A stretch of DNA of 46,424 nt, taken from positions 1 through 46,424 of the forward strand of contig CAMBVX010000007.1 of the NCBI GenBank assembly GCA_945871085.1, in the 5' to 3' direction. Origin of the DNA: Opitutus sp. GAS368. Lineage in GTDB: Bacteria; Verrucomicrobiota; Verrucomicrobiia; Opitutales; Opitutaceae. The notes beneath the pieces were generated by a model. That model had not been told where the DNA came from. It ran no database searches and saw nothing but the letters and a program-made list of their open reading frames with translations. Made by a program: the position numbers and the translations under genes. Positions 16,845 to 24,642 of the stretch are shown here, in pieces; position 1 is the stretch's first letter; every line of letters begins with the position of its first letter.

Positions 16845-17837
16845 TTGAGCGCACGGAAATTGAAAAATTCGTCGATCAATATCCCGTCGAAAAAAGCGGT
16901 GCCGCTGCCCACGCGCGCGGGTGTCAGCCCGAGCTCCGTGGTTCTGCCGACGGGGCCGTGGCCGACGATTCGAGATTTTCTTGTGCAACGTTTTCCCGGG
17001 ATCTCGGCCGAGACTTGGGCGGCCCGGATTCAAGCCGGCGAAGTGCGCGATGAGCAGGGCGTGACGGTGAGCGCGGAGCGCACCTTTCAACCTCAGTTGC
17101 GCATCTACTACTACCGCGCGCTGGCTGCGGAGCCGCGGATCCCGTTCGACGAAGAGGTGCTGTTCCAAGACGACTATCTGGTGGTAGCCGACAAGCCCCA
17201 CTTTCTCCCGGTCATTCCCTCGGGGCGCTATGTGCAGGAAACGCTCTTAGTGCGGCTGAAGCGGAAACTTGGCCTGGACGCGCTCTCACCGATTCACCGC
17301 ATCGACCGGGAAACTGCCGGGCTTGTGGTCTTCACGATTCAACCGGCGACGCGCGGCGTGTATCAAAATCTCTTTCTGGAGAAATTGATTGAGAAAAAAT
17401 ACGAGGCCATCGCGCCGTGGCGGCCGGAGCTCAATTTGCCGCTGACCTACCGGAGCCGACTCGAGGAAAATCCCGAGCGATTCATGCAGGTGAGGGAGGT
17501 CGCCGGCGAAGCCAATGCTGAGACGCGGATTGAGCTGCTGGAGGTGCGCGGAGCGTTGGCCCGCTACGGCCTGTCGCCGGTGACGGGGCGCAAACACCAG
17601 TTGCGCGCCCACTGTGCAGCGCTGGGGATTCCGATCTGCCACGACCAAATCTATCCGGTCCACTTACCGGAAAACGCCGACGACTACACCAAGCCCCTGC
17701 AACTCTTAGCCAAATCAATCGCGTTTCCCGATCCAATCACCGGTGAACGGCGGAGCTTCACGAGCGAGCGAACACTGGAGCGGTCGTTCTGTGCCTCGAA
17801 CTCACCCGGTTGGCGTCGGACGGGCTTGGGCTTATAG
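16845..17837 (+). CDS. RluA-family pseudouridine synthase
   Basis: It isomerises uridine to pseudouridine in rRNA or tRNA. It has 330 residues if the TTG at 16845 is used; the first 45 residues are not protein-like for the family, so a start further in is possible. The catalytic motif 'HRIDRETAGLVVF' contains the essential Asp. Other family signatures are 'VVADKPHFLPVIPSGRY' and 'GRKHQLRAHCAALGIPICHD'. An S4-like stretch near residues 55-85 ('ISAETWAARIQAGEVR') precedes the catalytic domain. It follows the redoxin gene with a 3-base gap, so the pair is likely co-transcribed. The exact RNA target is unknown. Confidence 0.88.
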   Translation: MSARKLKNSSINIPSKKAVPLPTRAGVSPSSVVLPTGPWPTIRDFLVQRFPGISAETWAARIQAGEVRDEQGVTVSAERTFQPQLRIYYYRALAAEPRIPFDEEVLFQDDYLVVADKPHFLPVIPSGRYVQETLLVRLKRKLGLDALSPIHRIDRETAGLVVFTIQPATRGVYQNLFLEKLIEKKYEAIAPWRPELNLPLTYRSRLEENPERFMQVREVAGEANAETRIELLEVRGALARYGLSPVTGRKHQLRAHCAALGIPICHDQIYPVHLPENADDYTKPLQLLAKSIAFPDPITGERRSFTSERTLERSFCASNSPGWRRTGLGL

Positions 17838-17914
17838 TGGTTCCTCTGTTTTCAGCCGTTAAATCCGGCGCTGAGCGCTAGGCCCCCTCACTGTAATATT
17901 GGGAGGACATTGAG

Positions 17915-18020
17915 TTCCTCAGATCGGTGTCGCGGCTGGCGTCCCTGCCTGCCGGTCTGGCGGACGTGCCGCAGAACCGCACAGGCACGGAGGCCTGTGG
18001 CCACCGCCGGCCCAATCCTC
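17915..18020. repeat. Suspected dispersed intergenic repeat with a small hairpin
   Basis: CACAGGC (17980-17986) and GCCTGTG (17993-17999) form a 7-bp stem around ACGGAG. The surrounding GC-rich text resembles an intergenic repeat common in Opitutaceae genomes. That resemblance is from memory; only one copy is in this window. It lies downstream of both convergent neighbours. Confidence 0.3.
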
Positions 18021-18046
18021 AACCCAACGGAAACAGCGCGGCACCC

Positions 18047-18544
18047 TTATTGTTTCTGTGGCGCGCCGCTGGGGTGGTGGGTATGCGCGGCGGGTTCTAC
18101 GCTGTAGGCCCCGCAGACAATTTTCCAACCCTCGTCGGTTTTGAGTAGCGTGAAACAGTCGGTGCCATTGTGGGAGAATTTCCCGCCGCGGTAAAAATCG
18201 TAGCGGGTCCAGACCACTGCGATCCGGCCATTGAGCTGGACGGTGGGTGTCCACATGCGCTCCAGCCACGTCTCCTTGAGCGTGGCCAATTCTGCGATGG
18301 CGGTTTCGACCGGACGCTGGCGCAGCGTGCAGCCTTCGGGCCGAGCGCGGCCGGAAGTAAACTGCGCCCCCGGCTGGCAAACGGCGCGCAGTTCGTCGCC
18401 GTTTTTGTGGTGCAAATCGTCGAAGAAGCGCTGCACCACCGCGACGATCGCCACGGTTTCGTCGTCGGTCGAAGCGGGCTCGGCGGCCGAGCTGGCCCGG
18501 AAGAGTCCAACAAGCAGAGCAAGGATGGCGCGCGGGGCTTTCAT
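18047..18544 (-). CDS. Exported NTF2/SnoaL-like protein
   Basis: A 165-residue protein starting at the ATG at 18544; the open frame continues upstream to 18640 but reads as non-protein. Residues 1-22 are a signal peptide ('APRAILALLVGLF...SAAEPAST'). The rest has the alternating pattern of the NTF2-like/SnoaL_2 cone fold: 'IVAVVQRFFDDLHHKNGDEL', a central 'IAVVWTRYDFYRGGKFSHNG' and 'DCFTLLKTDEGWKIVCGAY'. This is the familiar 'F.L.k...GWKI' ending of DUF4440 or lumazine-binding-like domains. No catalytic residues can be assigned. It diverges from the DTW gene with a 109-base gap. Confidence 0.75.
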   Translation of the reverse strand: MKAPRAILALLVGLFRASSAAEPASTDDETVAIVAVVQRFFDDLHHKNGDELRAVCQPGAQFTSGRARPEGCTLRQRPVETAIAELATLKETWLERMWTPTVQLNGRIAVVWTRYDFYRGGKFSHNGTDCFTLLKTDEGWKIVCGAYSVEPAAHTHHPSGAPQKQ

Positions 18545-18653
18545 CCGTGGGAGTAGCGGAGAGCGAAAGTCCCGGCCCGGCAATCGCCGGTCGCTCGCAC
18601 GCCAAATATTCCCTCTGGTCATCGACGGCACGGCCGACAATCGTCACGTGCCC

Positions 18654-19376
18654 ATGAGTCGAGAAATGTGTTACCGTTGTTATTGGCCGTTGCACCATTG
18701 TTGGTGTGGCTCGATCACGCCGATGCCGACGCGCACAAAATTTGTGTTTCTCATGCACCCTTATGAGTTCAAACGGGTGAAGGCGAACACCGGCCGACTC
18801 ACGCATCTCTGCCTACGTGACAGCGAGCTTCACCTCGGCATCGGCTTTGACGAACACGAGGCCGTGCAGGCGTTGATCAATGATCCGGAGAACTTCCCCG
18901 TCCTGCTCTATCCGGGCCGGGGCGCGAGGGATCTTTCGCAAGGGGAACTCCACGCTAGCGACTTCGCGGGTCGGCGGCTCGTGGTGTTCTTGCTCGATGC
19001 CACTTGGCGACTGGTCCGGCCGATGTTTCGCACTAGCCTCAGTTTACAGCGTCTGCCGCGTATCATGTTTTCAAACGCGGCGCCGAGCCGCTACGTGATT
19101 AAACGGCAGCCGGAGCCGGGCTGCCTCTCGACGCTCGAAGCCACGCACGAACTCCTCCTCGCACTCGATCGCTCTGGGCTCGAGCACTACGCGCAACCGG
19201 AGCAACTGCTCGGGCTGTTTCAACGCATGCAGGAATTTCAACTCCGTTGCACGGCCGCTAACCCACGTGGTCGCGATCGCCGGTCAAGTCCTCGCGCGCC
19301 AGCTGAGCAGCCGGTCATCAAAACGGACGTGACGCCGAAGCGACGCAGGATTTTCCCGGCGGCTGCGGCGAGCTGA
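18654..19376 (+). CDS. DTW-domain tRNA-uridine aminocarboxypropyltransferase
   Basis: A 240-residue cytosolic enzyme. The DTW family (E. coli TapT/YfiP) adds the 3-amino-3-carboxypropyl group from S-adenosylmethionine to a tRNA uridine. Four N-terminal cysteines (C6, C9, C16, C18) form the usual zinc-binding CxxC...CxC. 'MHPYEFKRVKANTGRL' matches the substrate-loop signature, and 'LLDATW' at about 113-118 is the DTW motif (DxTW). The last 40 residues are a Pro/Arg/Lys-rich basic tail not typical of the family. The start was chosen because the Cys cluster follows at once; the frame is open far upstream over the antisense neighbour. Confidence 0.9.
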   Translation: MSREMCYRCYWPLHHCWCGSITPMPTRTKFVFLMHPYEFKRVKANTGRLTHLCLRDSELHLGIGFDEHEAVQALINDPENFPVLLYPGRGARDLSQGELHASDFAGRRLVVFLLDATWRLVRPMFRTSLSLQRLPRIMFSNAAPSRYVIKRQPEPGCLSTLEATHELLLALDRSGLEHYAQPEQLLGLFQRMQEFQLRCTAANPRGRDRRSSPRAPAEQPVIKTDVTPKRRRIFPAAAAS

Positions 19377-19554
19377 CGGGGCTTGGGGTGAGTGGACATG
19401 ATGATTGAGCGCCGACGGTCACGCTCACCGTCGCCGCCGGCGCGAGGATTTTGCGGGACTGACTGAAACAAGGGCAATTTGGGCTCGAGTCCGTTTTGTG
19501 AGAGTGCGCCGATAGAATATTTTCGCCCGCAGCGGCGCCGGTTTTTCCTTAGCC

Positions 19555-20210
19555 GTGAAACGCCGCTCGGTTACGCTCCTGTTGATCGCATGGTTGCTCG
19601 TGAAGGCGTTGCCTGCGGCCACGCCGGCCAACGAATTTTTGCGCTACGTCTATGGCGCGGAGGGAATCCTGCTCGAAAAATATTGCTGGGCCCACGACGA
19701 TCTCTGGATGTTGCACGGTCGGGCGAATCCTGCCGGCCTTGCCCAACTGGACCAGGAGAAGGTCAAACATGGAACTAACGAAGTGATTTGGGAGAATATC
19801 CAGGGGGCGGTCTGCATCGTGGAGATTCGTGAGGGCAAAGCGGACCCCGCGTTCATGCTCGATCAGACCTATGGGCGGCACCGGCAACTCGTGCTCCAGT
19901 TTATCTACGCCTCGTTGCGGCACGATCTGGATCTGCTCAAGGGTATCACAACTCAAGTGAAGAATATGGATTTGGGGCGTCTGAAAGAGGCCCCCCTCCA
20001 GGCGACATGGATGTGTATCAGGATCTCATCATCGCGATGCCCGTCGTGCGGGTCAGTCTGCCCGCGGCCGACAAAGTGTCGCGGAGTGTGAGCTATCGGG
20101 TGCCGCTGGGGTCGAAAGGATTCACGGTGCGTCTGGTTCGGAAAAACGGCGCTTGGCAGATCGATACGGACGCCAAGGTGAAAGTGCCGCTAGAATTTTT
20201 CTTCCAGTAA
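19555..20210 (+). pseudogene. Exported protein of unknown function, frameshifted in a C-run
   Basis: A GTG at 19555 opens a frame with a signal peptide ('RRSVTLLLIAWLLVKALPAA') and a convincing protein ('NEFLRYVYGAEGILLEKYCW'). Near residue 145 the frame runs into a six-C tract (about 19991-19996) and then loses character. The protein resumes in another frame with 'GDMDVYQDLIIAMPVVRVSL' and ends naturally at 20210 ('KVKVPLEFFFQ'). Adding one C would fuse the two into one protein of about 218 residues. I do not recognise the family. It is either a recent pseudogene, a slippage-switched gene or a sequence error in a homopolymer. Confidence 0.75.
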
Positions 20211-20769
20211 TTTAGCGACGGCCCGTCGTCCAGCGCAGGTCGCCACAACCGTCTGCCGCCGCACCCTAAATTCCACCGAGCAGTCGGAGAATACTTGATG
20301 GGCCGTAAGCGATTAGGAATCCCCTGTGCGAAGCGTCCCAACGGGTTGTTGGGCTGGCGTCATTTCGGCGCCGTGGACGGGAGCCGTGGAGGGATCGGAC
20401 TTGGCCCCTAGTTGAGTCCCGAGTTCATTAAATTTACGCTGTTGGCGGGAATGGTTGAAAGGAACAGGTCCAGCCACGTGCGCACTTCAGCCTGAGGTTC
20501 CTTTAATGGTGCTTATGATCGTTCCCCTTCCGCCGGCGAAGAGCCTTGCGATGAGCCGAGCCGAACGCCCCCGTCATACCAGCCGGCCCGATTCTGGCGT
20601 TGGAACAAATCTGCCAACGTCGATTTTCGATGGTCGGCCTCACGACGGATTCCGGCAGCAACCACGCGCTCGGTGGAGGGCTAATTCATGGTGTGTTGAC
20701 CAGCGAACAAATGCCGAGGCGATCGGGCGGGCTTCATCATTCCGGCGGGTGCTGCCAGCGACCCACCGT
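20211..20769. other. 559-bp intergenic stretch without a recognisable gene
   Basis: Both strands were read and no protein-like frame was seen that is not the antisense shadow of the sulfatase. CCCAAC (20337-20342) and GTTGGG (20348-20353) make a 6-bp hairpin with a 5-base loop but no U-tract. It separates convergent genes. Confidence 0.5.
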
Positions 20770-22176
20770 TCAGTCATTCGCCGCGTTCTTTTTCTTGCCG
20801 CCCTTGGCACCGCCGCCAGCACGGTTCGGGGTCCAGGTGGGATCGATCAGTTCACTATTCCATTTGTCCCACGCGGCGGCGAGTTGGCGGAAGCGCTCCG
20901 GTTCCTTGTCGGCGAGGTTGTTCGCCTCACCGCGATCGGTTTTCAGATTGTAGAGCTGGGCGCCGGTCGTGTTCGACTTGCTGGTTGGCCCACCGGCGTT
21001 GGCGCCGCCGCCCACGGCCTTCACGAGTTTCCAGTCGCCCAGGCGGATTGCGATTTGATCGCCGAAGCGCCAGTAGAGCGCGGCATGCGGGGCGGCGGGA
21101 TTCTCGCCGCGCAGAAACGGCAGCAAGTTGACGCCGTCGAGTTTCCACTCCGGTTTCGCGGCGACTCCAGCAGCGGCGAGCGCGGTGGGAAGAATGTCGA
21201 GTTGGATCACGGGCCGCGCGTCCTCGCGACCGGCGGGGAGGTGGCCTTTCCACTGCACCATGAAGGGCACGCGGATGCCACCCTCCCAGGTCTGCGACTT
21301 GAAGCCGCGGAGGGGTCCGTTGCTCGAGGTGATCGAGGGCGTCGGGCCGCCGTTGTCGCTGAAGAAGAAAATCAACGTGTCCTCTTCCAGCTGCAACTCA
21401 CGGAGCTTGGCCAACACCGCGCCGATGTTGTCGTCCATGGCGGACAGCATGGCTGCGAAGGTGCGGCGCTTCGTGTCTTTGATTGACGCGAACCGGCTGA
21501 GGTATTTTTCGGTCGACTGCAGCGGCGCGTGCACGGCGTTGAACGGCAGGTAACAGAACCACGGGCGGTCGCGGTGACGCTCAATGAACGCGATGGCCTC
21601 ACGGCCGAAGGCGTCGGTGGTGTAGTCGAGTGAGTTGACGGGCGTCGTGCCGCGCTGGATCGGGTTGCTCTTGTCGCTGGCGGCGTCGAGGTAGGAATGC
21701 GCGCCACCGAGGAAGCCGAAGAATTCGTCGAAGCCGCGCTTGAGCGGATGAAATTGCGGCTCGTAGCCCAAATGCGATTTACCGAACCACCCGGTCGCGT
21801 AGCCGACCGTCTTCAACCGGTCGGCAATGGTCGTCTCCTGGAGTGACAGTCCGAAATTCTTCACCGCCGCCTCGGCGGGTCCGGGATTGAACTCGTGGCC
21901 GAACCGCTGCTGATAGCGGCCCGTCATGAAGCCAGCGCGAGTGGGGCTGCAATACGGCCCACTGACGTAGCCGTTGGTGAACCGGATGCCGTTCTTCGCG
22001 ATCGAGTCGATGTGGGGCGTGGGAATATCCCGGGTAAAACCTTGGCACGTGAGCTCACCCCAACCGAGATCGTCGGCGAGGAGGACGAGGACGTTGGGCT
22101 TGCGTTCGGCGGACGAGGCGACGGAGGCGAGCGTCGCGAGGACGCCGGCGAACAGGAGCGCGAGGGATATTTTCAT
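20770..22176 (-). CDS. Secreted sulfatase (type I, formylglycine)
   Basis: It hydrolyses sulfate esters, probably on a polysaccharide, in the periplasm or outside the cell. It has 468 residues with a signal peptide of about 22. The metal site 'NVLVLLADDLGWGELTCQG' carries the paired aspartates. 'YCSPTRAGFMTGR' contains the CxPxR sulfatase signature, whose Cys is converted to formylglycine. 'GWFGKSHLG' and 'FFFSDNGGPTP' supply the remaining metal and active-site residues. The C-terminus is Gly/Lys-rich. It lies 66 bases downstream of the GDSL esterase gene on the same strand, so the two probably act on the same decorated glycan. The maturation enzyme (FGE or anSME) is not in the window. Confidence 0.92.
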   Translation of the reverse strand: MKISLALLFAGVLATLASVASSAERKPNVLVLLADDLGWGELTCQGFTRDIPTPHIDSIAKNGIRFTNGYVSGPYCSPTRAGFMTGRYQQRFGHEFNPGPAEAAVKNFGLSLQETTIADRLKTVGYATGWFGKSHLGYEPQFHPLKRGFDEFFGFLGGAHSYLDAASDKSNPIQRGTTPVNSLDYTTDAFGREAIAFIERHRDRPWFCYLPFNAVHAPLQSTEKYLSRFASIKDTKRRTFAAMLSAMDDNIGAVLAKLRELQLEEDTLIFFFSDNGGPTPSITSSNGPLRGFKSQTWEGGIRVPFMVQWKGHLPAGREDARPVIQLDILPTALAAAGVAAKPEWKLDGVNLLPFLRGENPAAPHAALYWRFGDQIAIRLGDWKLVKAVGGGANAGGPTSKSNTTGAQLYNLKTDRGEANNLADKEPERFRQLAAAWDKWNSELIDPTWTPNRAGGGAKGGKKKNAAND

Positions 22177-22242
22177 TTTCAGGGGAAGTTTCGAAACGGA
22201 AAAGGCGGAGGTGAGCGCAACGAGGAGGCGCGATTGCGCCGC

Positions 22243-22950
22243 TTACTTCGTCTTCGGCACGAAGGGGCGCACCGCAGCCACGAGCAGTTTGTAGCCCTCG
22301 TCGTTGAGATGCAGCAGGTCGGCGACGAAGATTTCGGACCGCACCTTGCCCGCGGTGTCGAGGGTGAGGGTGCGGGTGTCGATGTAGGTCAGGCCGCGCT
22401 CGGTCTTGCAGTAAGCGGCGACGAGATCGTTGAGCTGGTTGCCGGCGGCGACTTGTTCGAGGCGCTTGATCGAGGGCGAAAGGCTGATGAAGAAGATGGG
22501 GACGTTGGGTAGTTTGCCGCGAACATTGACGACGAAGGCCTTAAAATCAGCGAACACTTGCTCGACGGGCCAGCCGGCGTTGAGGTCATTACCGCCGGCG
22601 CGGAGGAAGATCGCGCTGGGCGCGTAGGGAAAGATCATCCGCTCGGCGTAGTGCGTGCAGTCCTTGATCTGGTTGCCGCCGAAGCCGCGATTGACGACGG
22701 CGGTCGAAGGAAAATCGACGGCGAGCGACTTCCATCGTACGATGGTCGAGGAGCCGACGAAGAGCACGGCACCCTGCGGAGGGGGATTGATTTTGTCCGC
22801 GGCTTCAAAGGCAGACACAGCCTTTTCCCATTTTGAAAAATCGTTGGACGCGGGTTTCGGCTTCGGCCACGTGGGCGCCGCCGTTTGCGCGCCGAGCGAG
22901 AGAGGCAGGAACACGAAGGCGACGAGGGAAGAGAGCAATCGGCGGAACAT
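22243..22950 (-). CDS. Secreted SGNH/GDSL hydrolase
   Basis: A 235-residue exported esterase or lipase-like enzyme. The ATG at 22950 is chosen because a signal peptide follows immediately ('FRRLLSSLVAFVFLPLSLGA'). Block I is 'AVLFVGSSTIVRWKSL' (Ser nucleophile), block II is around 'NRGFGGNQIKD' (Gly), block III is 'RAGGNDLNAG' (Asn) and block V is 'DLLHLNDEGY' with the Asp-x-x-His pair. Such proteins often deacetylate polysaccharides. It is the first gene of a two-gene operon with the sulfatase. Confidence 0.88.
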   Translation of the reverse strand: MFRRLLSSLVAFVFLPLSLGAQTAAPTWPKPKPASNDFSKWEKAVSAFEAADKINPPPQGAVLFVGSSTIVRWKSLAVDFPSTAVVNRGFGGNQIKDCTHYAERMIFPYAPSAIFLRAGGNDLNAGWPVEQVFADFKAFVVNVRGKLPNVPIFFISLSPSIKRLEQVAAGNQLNDLVAAYCKTERGLTYIDTRTLTLDTAGKVRSEIFVADLLHLNDEGYKLLVAAVRPFVPKTK

Positions 22951-23357
22951 AAAATGCGGTGGGGTTGGGGCTTCGCGCGAAACCATCCTGCGGAACGAAG
23001 GCGGAATCGAGCCCGAATCGTTAGAAGTGGGCGATGGAACGGCGCGATGGGAAGGTGCCGATTCGGCACTTCTGTCCACGTTCGCGGCCCGTCTATCAAT
23101 TAAGCGTCAAGGGCCAGACGTGTTCCGGCTCCGTCACAGCGAACGCGCAGAGAATAATTACCTTTCACTCCTGGGCTTGGCCCCGCTCCCATGTCGGATG
23201 CGCGGACCAACTATGGGGGAACAGGGGTTCGTGAACGACGCCGTGGTGCCTGAAACCGTCAGACGCCGCATCACTCTGGACGCCTGCCGACCGGAGCCGA
23301 GTGACTGCGCTGACATTGCCGGGTTGCGCTTACCCGGACGGGCTGTTGCCGTCGGGG
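22951..23357. promoter_or_regulatory. 407-bp divergent intergenic region with a 15-bp palindrome
   Basis: It separates the GDSL-sulfatase operon from the M50 protease gene. GTGCCGA (23055-23061) and TCGGCAC (23063-23069) form a near-perfect palindrome around one T, about 105 bases before the GDSL start. It could be a regulator site; no promoter hexamers are clear. Nothing protein-like was seen in the rest. Confidence 0.35.
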
Positions 23358-24269
23358 ATGTTGCCGACCCAGCAGGGCTCGTTTCGTTTGTTTTGCTTCA
23401 AGGGGATCGATGTCCACGTGCATTGGTCATGGTTCCTCGTGGCCGTTTACTCGGTCTCTGGACGTCTGCCCGATTACGTGTCGCCGATTTGGGCCGTGCT
23501 TGAATACCTGACATTGTTCCTCGCGGTGCTGCTCCACGAGTTTGGCCATGTGCTGGCGTGCCGCCAGGTCGGTGGCAGTGCCAACCAGATCGTGCTGTGG
23601 CCGCTTGGTGGGGTGGCCTATGTGGCACCGCCGCCGCGACCGGGCGCGACACTGTGGAGCATCGCGGCTGGACCACTCGTAAATGTGGTGCTGCTGCCCG
23701 TCTTCGTCGGCTTTTTCTATGCGTGCCGGGCGGCGGGGGCGCTCGAGTCCAACCCCGACCTCGCCCATTTCCTCCGGGCGATCATCTTCATGGATGTCAG
23801 TCTGCTCGTGTTCAACCTGCTCCCGGTTTACCCGCTCGATGGTGGCCAAATTTTGCGCTCACTTCTGTGGTATCCGCTCGGCCGGGCGCGGAGCCTGAAG
23901 ACGGCGGCGGCTATCGGATTGGTCGGCGGGGCGGGGCTCGTGGCGCTGGCGGTTTGGTGGCAATCGCTGTGGATGGGCGTGATGGCGGGCTTCCTGTTGT
24001 TCCAATGCTGGCGCAGCTACCAGCAGGCCGGAGCGCTGCGGCAACTCGAACAATTGCCGCGACGACCAGGCTTCAAATGTCGCGTCTGCCAGGCGCCCCC
24101 GCCGATTGGCGCGTATTGGGTCTGTCCGGCGTGCAAGGGTGCGTTCGACCCTTTCGCCACTGCCGCGGTCTGCCCCCATTGCCAGAACGCGCTCGCGCTC
24201 ACCACTTGCGTGGATTGCAACAACGCCCGGCCGCAGCGCTCGTGGGATGCCTCGATCGTCGACGTCTAG
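23358..24269 (+). CDS. Membrane M50-family (site-2-protease-like) metalloprotease with zinc-ribbon tail
   Basis: A 303-residue inner-membrane protein. The ATG at 23358 is favoured over a GTG at 23301. The zinc-binding motif 'LLHEFGHVLACR' (HExxH) sits in a hydrophobic helix, and the second motif 'LLPVYPLDGGQILR' supplies the metal-ligand Asp, as in SpoIVFB-type S2P proteases. About five membrane segments are visible. After residue 245 a soluble tail has four Cys pairs: 'CRVC', 'CPAC', 'CPHC' and 'CVDC'. This suggests two rubredoxin- or zinc-ribbon-like knuckles. S2Ps cut membrane-bound regulators; the target here is unknown. Confidence 0.88.
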   Translation: MLPTQQGSFRLFCFKGIDVHVHWSWFLVAVYSVSGRLPDYVSPIWAVLEYLTLFLAVLLHEFGHVLACRQVGGSANQIVLWPLGGVAYVAPPPRPGATLWSIAAGPLVNVVLLPVFVGFFYACRAAGALESNPDLAHFLRAIIFMDVSLLVFNLLPVYPLDGGQILRSLLWYPLGRARSLKTAAAIGLVGGAGLVALAVWWQSLWMGVMAGFLLFQCWRSYQQAGALRQLEQLPRRPGFKCRVCQAPPPIGAYWVCPACKGAFDPFATAAVCPHCQNALALTTCVDCNNARPQRSWDASIVDV

Positions 24270-24642
24270 TCAAGGGCCGAGGGGGGGCCCTCGCGAATCG
24301 GATCCCCACATCCTGCCCCGCCTTGGCATCCGCGCCGATTGGCGAAGATTAACGTTTCAACCACTCGTTGACCTGGTGGCTTTGCTGAGCCGAAAAACAA
24401 AACGCCGCGACGGAGAGTTGCTCATCTTGCCAGAGCCAACCGCGTGTCCGGCGGTCGTGGGAGCCGCTCCTCGTGAACCCCAACCCCCAAAGACCCTCGG
24501 CTCGACCCCGAGGAGAAAGCGGAGACGAGACTGGCAAAAATCCGCTACAGGGAGCCGGGGAATCAGCGGGACCGTCGAGTGAGGGTAAGGATGATGGGGA
24601 GGTTCGGTCCCGCCTCTCACGAGGCGGGCGACGGAATCGGAC
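24270..24642. other. 373-bp intergenic region between convergent genes, with two hairpins
   Basis: CGAGGG-GGGG-CCCTCG (24278-24293) follows the protease stop. CCCGCCTC-TCAC-GAGGCGGG (24609-24628) is a perfect 8-bp stem with a 4-base loop just past the pyruvate carboxylase stop. Neither has a U-tract. No credible gene lies between them. Confidence 0.55.
24609..24628 (-). terminator. Hairpin after pyruvate carboxylase
   Basis: A perfect 8-bp GC stem with loop GTGA on the transcript strand lies 14 bases past the pycA stop. No U-tract follows, so it may stabilise the 3' end rather than terminate on its own. Confidence 0.4.

Noticed and set aside
18231-18653. N-terminal extension of the DTW protein
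   Set aside because: The frame is open but lies antisense to the NTF2-like gene and lacks family resemblance; the Cys cluster sets the real start at 18654.
20455-21486. Plus-strand frame of 343 residues opposite the sulfatase
   Set aside because: It is mostly the reverse of the sulfatase gene; the upstream part has no protein character.
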